DNA from: Candidatus Hydrogenedens sp. | GTDB taxonomy: Bacteria > Hydrogenedentota > Hydrogenedentia > Hydrogenedentales > CAITNO01 | Direction of reading: 5' to 3' | Length of the DNA: 34,360 bases | Assembly (NCBI GenBank): GCA_012522755.1 | Contig: JAAYJV010000056.1 | Coordinates: forward strand, 1 to 34,360 | Shown: positions 33,218 through 34,360 of the stretch, piece after piece | Layout: the number at the start of each line of letters is the position of its first letter | Numbering within the stretch: the first letter of the stretch is position 1 | Program-made: the position numbers and the translations under genes | The notes under the pieces: generated by a model | Database searches by the model: none | Told to the model about the DNA's origin: nothing | What the model saw: the letters and a program-made list of their open reading frames with translations, nothing else

Positions 33218-34201
33218 CTATTCCCCTCTATCCACCAGCATATTCATGACCAGGAGACACATAGTTGCTTTTTCCTCAGGATGGGAAAGTGCAATCATCA
33301 GGGTCATCGCCGCCAAAGTTTCATTGGTGACACGCAATCTGCCGCTTGCATTTTTGAGTGCCTTATTCCCGTCCAGGAAATAAACAAAAAGTGCTGCCGC
33401 AATGCGTTTGTTGCCGTCAATGAATGAGTGATTTTTAACCGTTAAATAGAGTAAATTTGCCGCTTTTTCCTCGACACTTGGATACACCTCTTGCCCGTCG
33501 AATGTCTGGTAAATTGCACCCAGCGTGGCCTGGAAAGAATCATCTTTTTCGCGCCCGAAAAGGTCGCTTTCCTGTCCAAAGCACATAGAATCCACAAATG
33601 CCCGTGCTGATTCATAGGTCAAAACCCAATCAGACGCACTTCCCGACGGCTTGGTCAAATTTTGCTGATCGTAAGAATCCAATAATTGCAGCCCCGTTGT
33701 GAATGCTGAAAGCACAAACGATATCCCTGCAATCTCCGGTGTGGCACTTCGTGAGAGGATTTCAACAACCTTGTTGAGCTGGGAAAGGCGATTGAGGTTG
33801 ACACTATAACCTTGTATGAGGTGGTGTTTCAGGACAGTGGTTGCCCAGCGGCGGAAGTGTGTGGCTCGCTTGGAATTTACACGATATCCTATGCTGATAA
33901 TCATATCCAGATTGTAAAATAGCATCTCACGGGAAACCATTCGCTTCCCCTCTTTTTGAACCTGTCGGAATTTCCGACAGGTTGCATCCATTTCCAATTC
34001 CTTTTCCGCGTAAATGTGCTGGATATGCTCCACTATGTTAGTTCGGGCGGTATCATACAAAGCAGCCATCTGTTGCTGCGTAAGCCAAACTGTATCGCCT
34101 TCCGTGCGAACTTCGACGGTGAATTCATTGTTTTGCCCTTGATAGAGCACAAGCTCGCCTTGGGGCACTGATTGCGCATCTTTGATTTCACTATTAACCA
34201 T
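33218..34201 (-). CDS. RhuM - Fic/Doc fusion protein in the type I restriction operon
   Basis: A 327-residue two-domain protein. The ATG at 34201 is chosen because AGGGG lies 7 bases upstream; a GTG at 34234 is the alternative. Residues ~15-140 are a RhuM (virulence-associated) domain, with VWLTQQQMAALYDTARTNI, then MLFYNLDMIISIGYRVNSKRATHFRRWAT (a helix-turn-helix-like N-terminal part). Residues ~200-300 are a Fic/Doc domain with the active-site motif HSFIDGNKR at 258-266. This is the Doc-type variant (HxFx(D/N)(A/G)NKR) that in Doc phosphorylates EF-Tu; other family members AMPylate proteins. The catalytic His is present. No antitoxin gene is adjacent in the window. Its place directly before hsdR suggests an accessory role in the restriction locus, perhaps sensing its failure. 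That function is not established. Confidence 0.92.
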   Translation of the reverse strand: MVNSEIKDAQSVPQGELVLYQGQNNEFTVEVRTEGDTVWLTQQQMAALYDTARTNIVEHIQHIYAEKELEMDATCRKFRQVQKEGKRMVSREMLFYNLDMIISIGYRVNSKRATHFRRWATTVLKHHLIQGYSVNLNRLSQLNKVVEILSRSATPEIAGISFVLSAFTTGLQLLDSYDQQNLTKPSGSASDWVLTYESARAFVDSMCFGQESDLFGREKDDSFQATLGAIYQTFDGQEVYPSVEEKAANLLYLTVKNHSFIDGNKRIAAALFVYFLDGNKALKNASGRLRVTNETLAAMTLMIALSHPEEKATMCLLVMNMLVDRGE

Positions 34202-34360
34202 TCCCTGACCCCTGTTAGCCTGAGTATAAGCCACAGTCTACTCTGAAAGTCTGAAACCATCCAGACTCACAGCAACCCCATCATACCACACTGAACTTCT
34301 TGACTGCTATTTGTGAGCCTTGCCTTTGGTAGCTATTGTAGAGGGGTAAATCATCATTTA
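34202..34360. other. Region upstream of the RhuM-Fic gene
   Basis: No complete gene. On the minus strand a 25-codon open stretch reaches a TGA at 34281-34283 and could be the tail of an upstream gene of the restriction operon such as hsdS. The sequence is too short to identify. Confidence 0.2.

Overview
The window looks like a chromosomal segment of a Gram-negative, probably uncultured bacterium of the kind found in the PVC group or in candidate phyla such as Hydrogenedentota. The evidence is an exported LamG/hydrazine-synthase-alpha-like dihaem protein, a HEAT plus FG-GAP propeller protein coupled to a Tat-exported Gfo/Idh/MocA oxidoreductase, a bacterial deoxyhypusine-synthase homologue, a DUF3142 protein and an SxtJ-type protein. 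An FtsA gene argues against a typical planctomycete. The phylum is an inference; no rRNA or tRNA gene was seen.

Layout. Positions 1-1181 hold the 3' part of a DUF3754 membrane protein, cut by the window edge. It converges on a minus-strand 1364-residue exported dihaem protein (1190-5284). A strong terminator separates that gene from a deoxyhypusine-synthase-like gene (5393-6448). From 6449 to 8889 there is about 2.4 kb of repeat-rich non-coding DNA, interrupted only by a hemerythrin-domain gene (7470-8021). A translationally overlapping minus-strand pair follows (DUF3142 protein, then TPR protein). It diverges from a plus-strand group: HEAT/seven-bladed propeller protein, ATGA-coupled Tat oxidoreductase, and a second Gfo/Idh/MocA oxidoreductase with its own promoter. 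Next come an SxtI-like carbamoyltransferase plus SxtJ-like pair on the minus strand, and a divergent Agl23-like glycosyltransferase. Their promoters lie close together between 21143 and 21200.

From 23046 the plus strand carries a very acidic coiled-coil protein, FtsA, RuvA, RuvB and an MFS transporter. FtsA keeps its C-terminal membrane helix but has a degenerate second phosphate-binding loop.

After a second repeat block (29447-29930) the character changes. The last 4.4 kb is part of a minus-strand defence operon: a RhuM-Fic/Doc fusion, the type I restriction subunit HsdR, and the first ~47 codons of a DUF262 (GmrSD-type) gene that is cut off next to the dispersed repeat. HsdM and HsdS are not in the window and would be expected to its right.

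The least explained material is the non-coding repeat family. A composite element of about 340-470 bp occurs at 8055-8390 and 29463-29930, with a fragment at 6754-6781. Each copy ends in the same GCCAAT/ATTGGC hairpin. It is accompanied by 9-bp-periodic arrays and a 20-bp tandem repeat. It borders the hemerythrin gene on both sides and marks the edge of the defence island.
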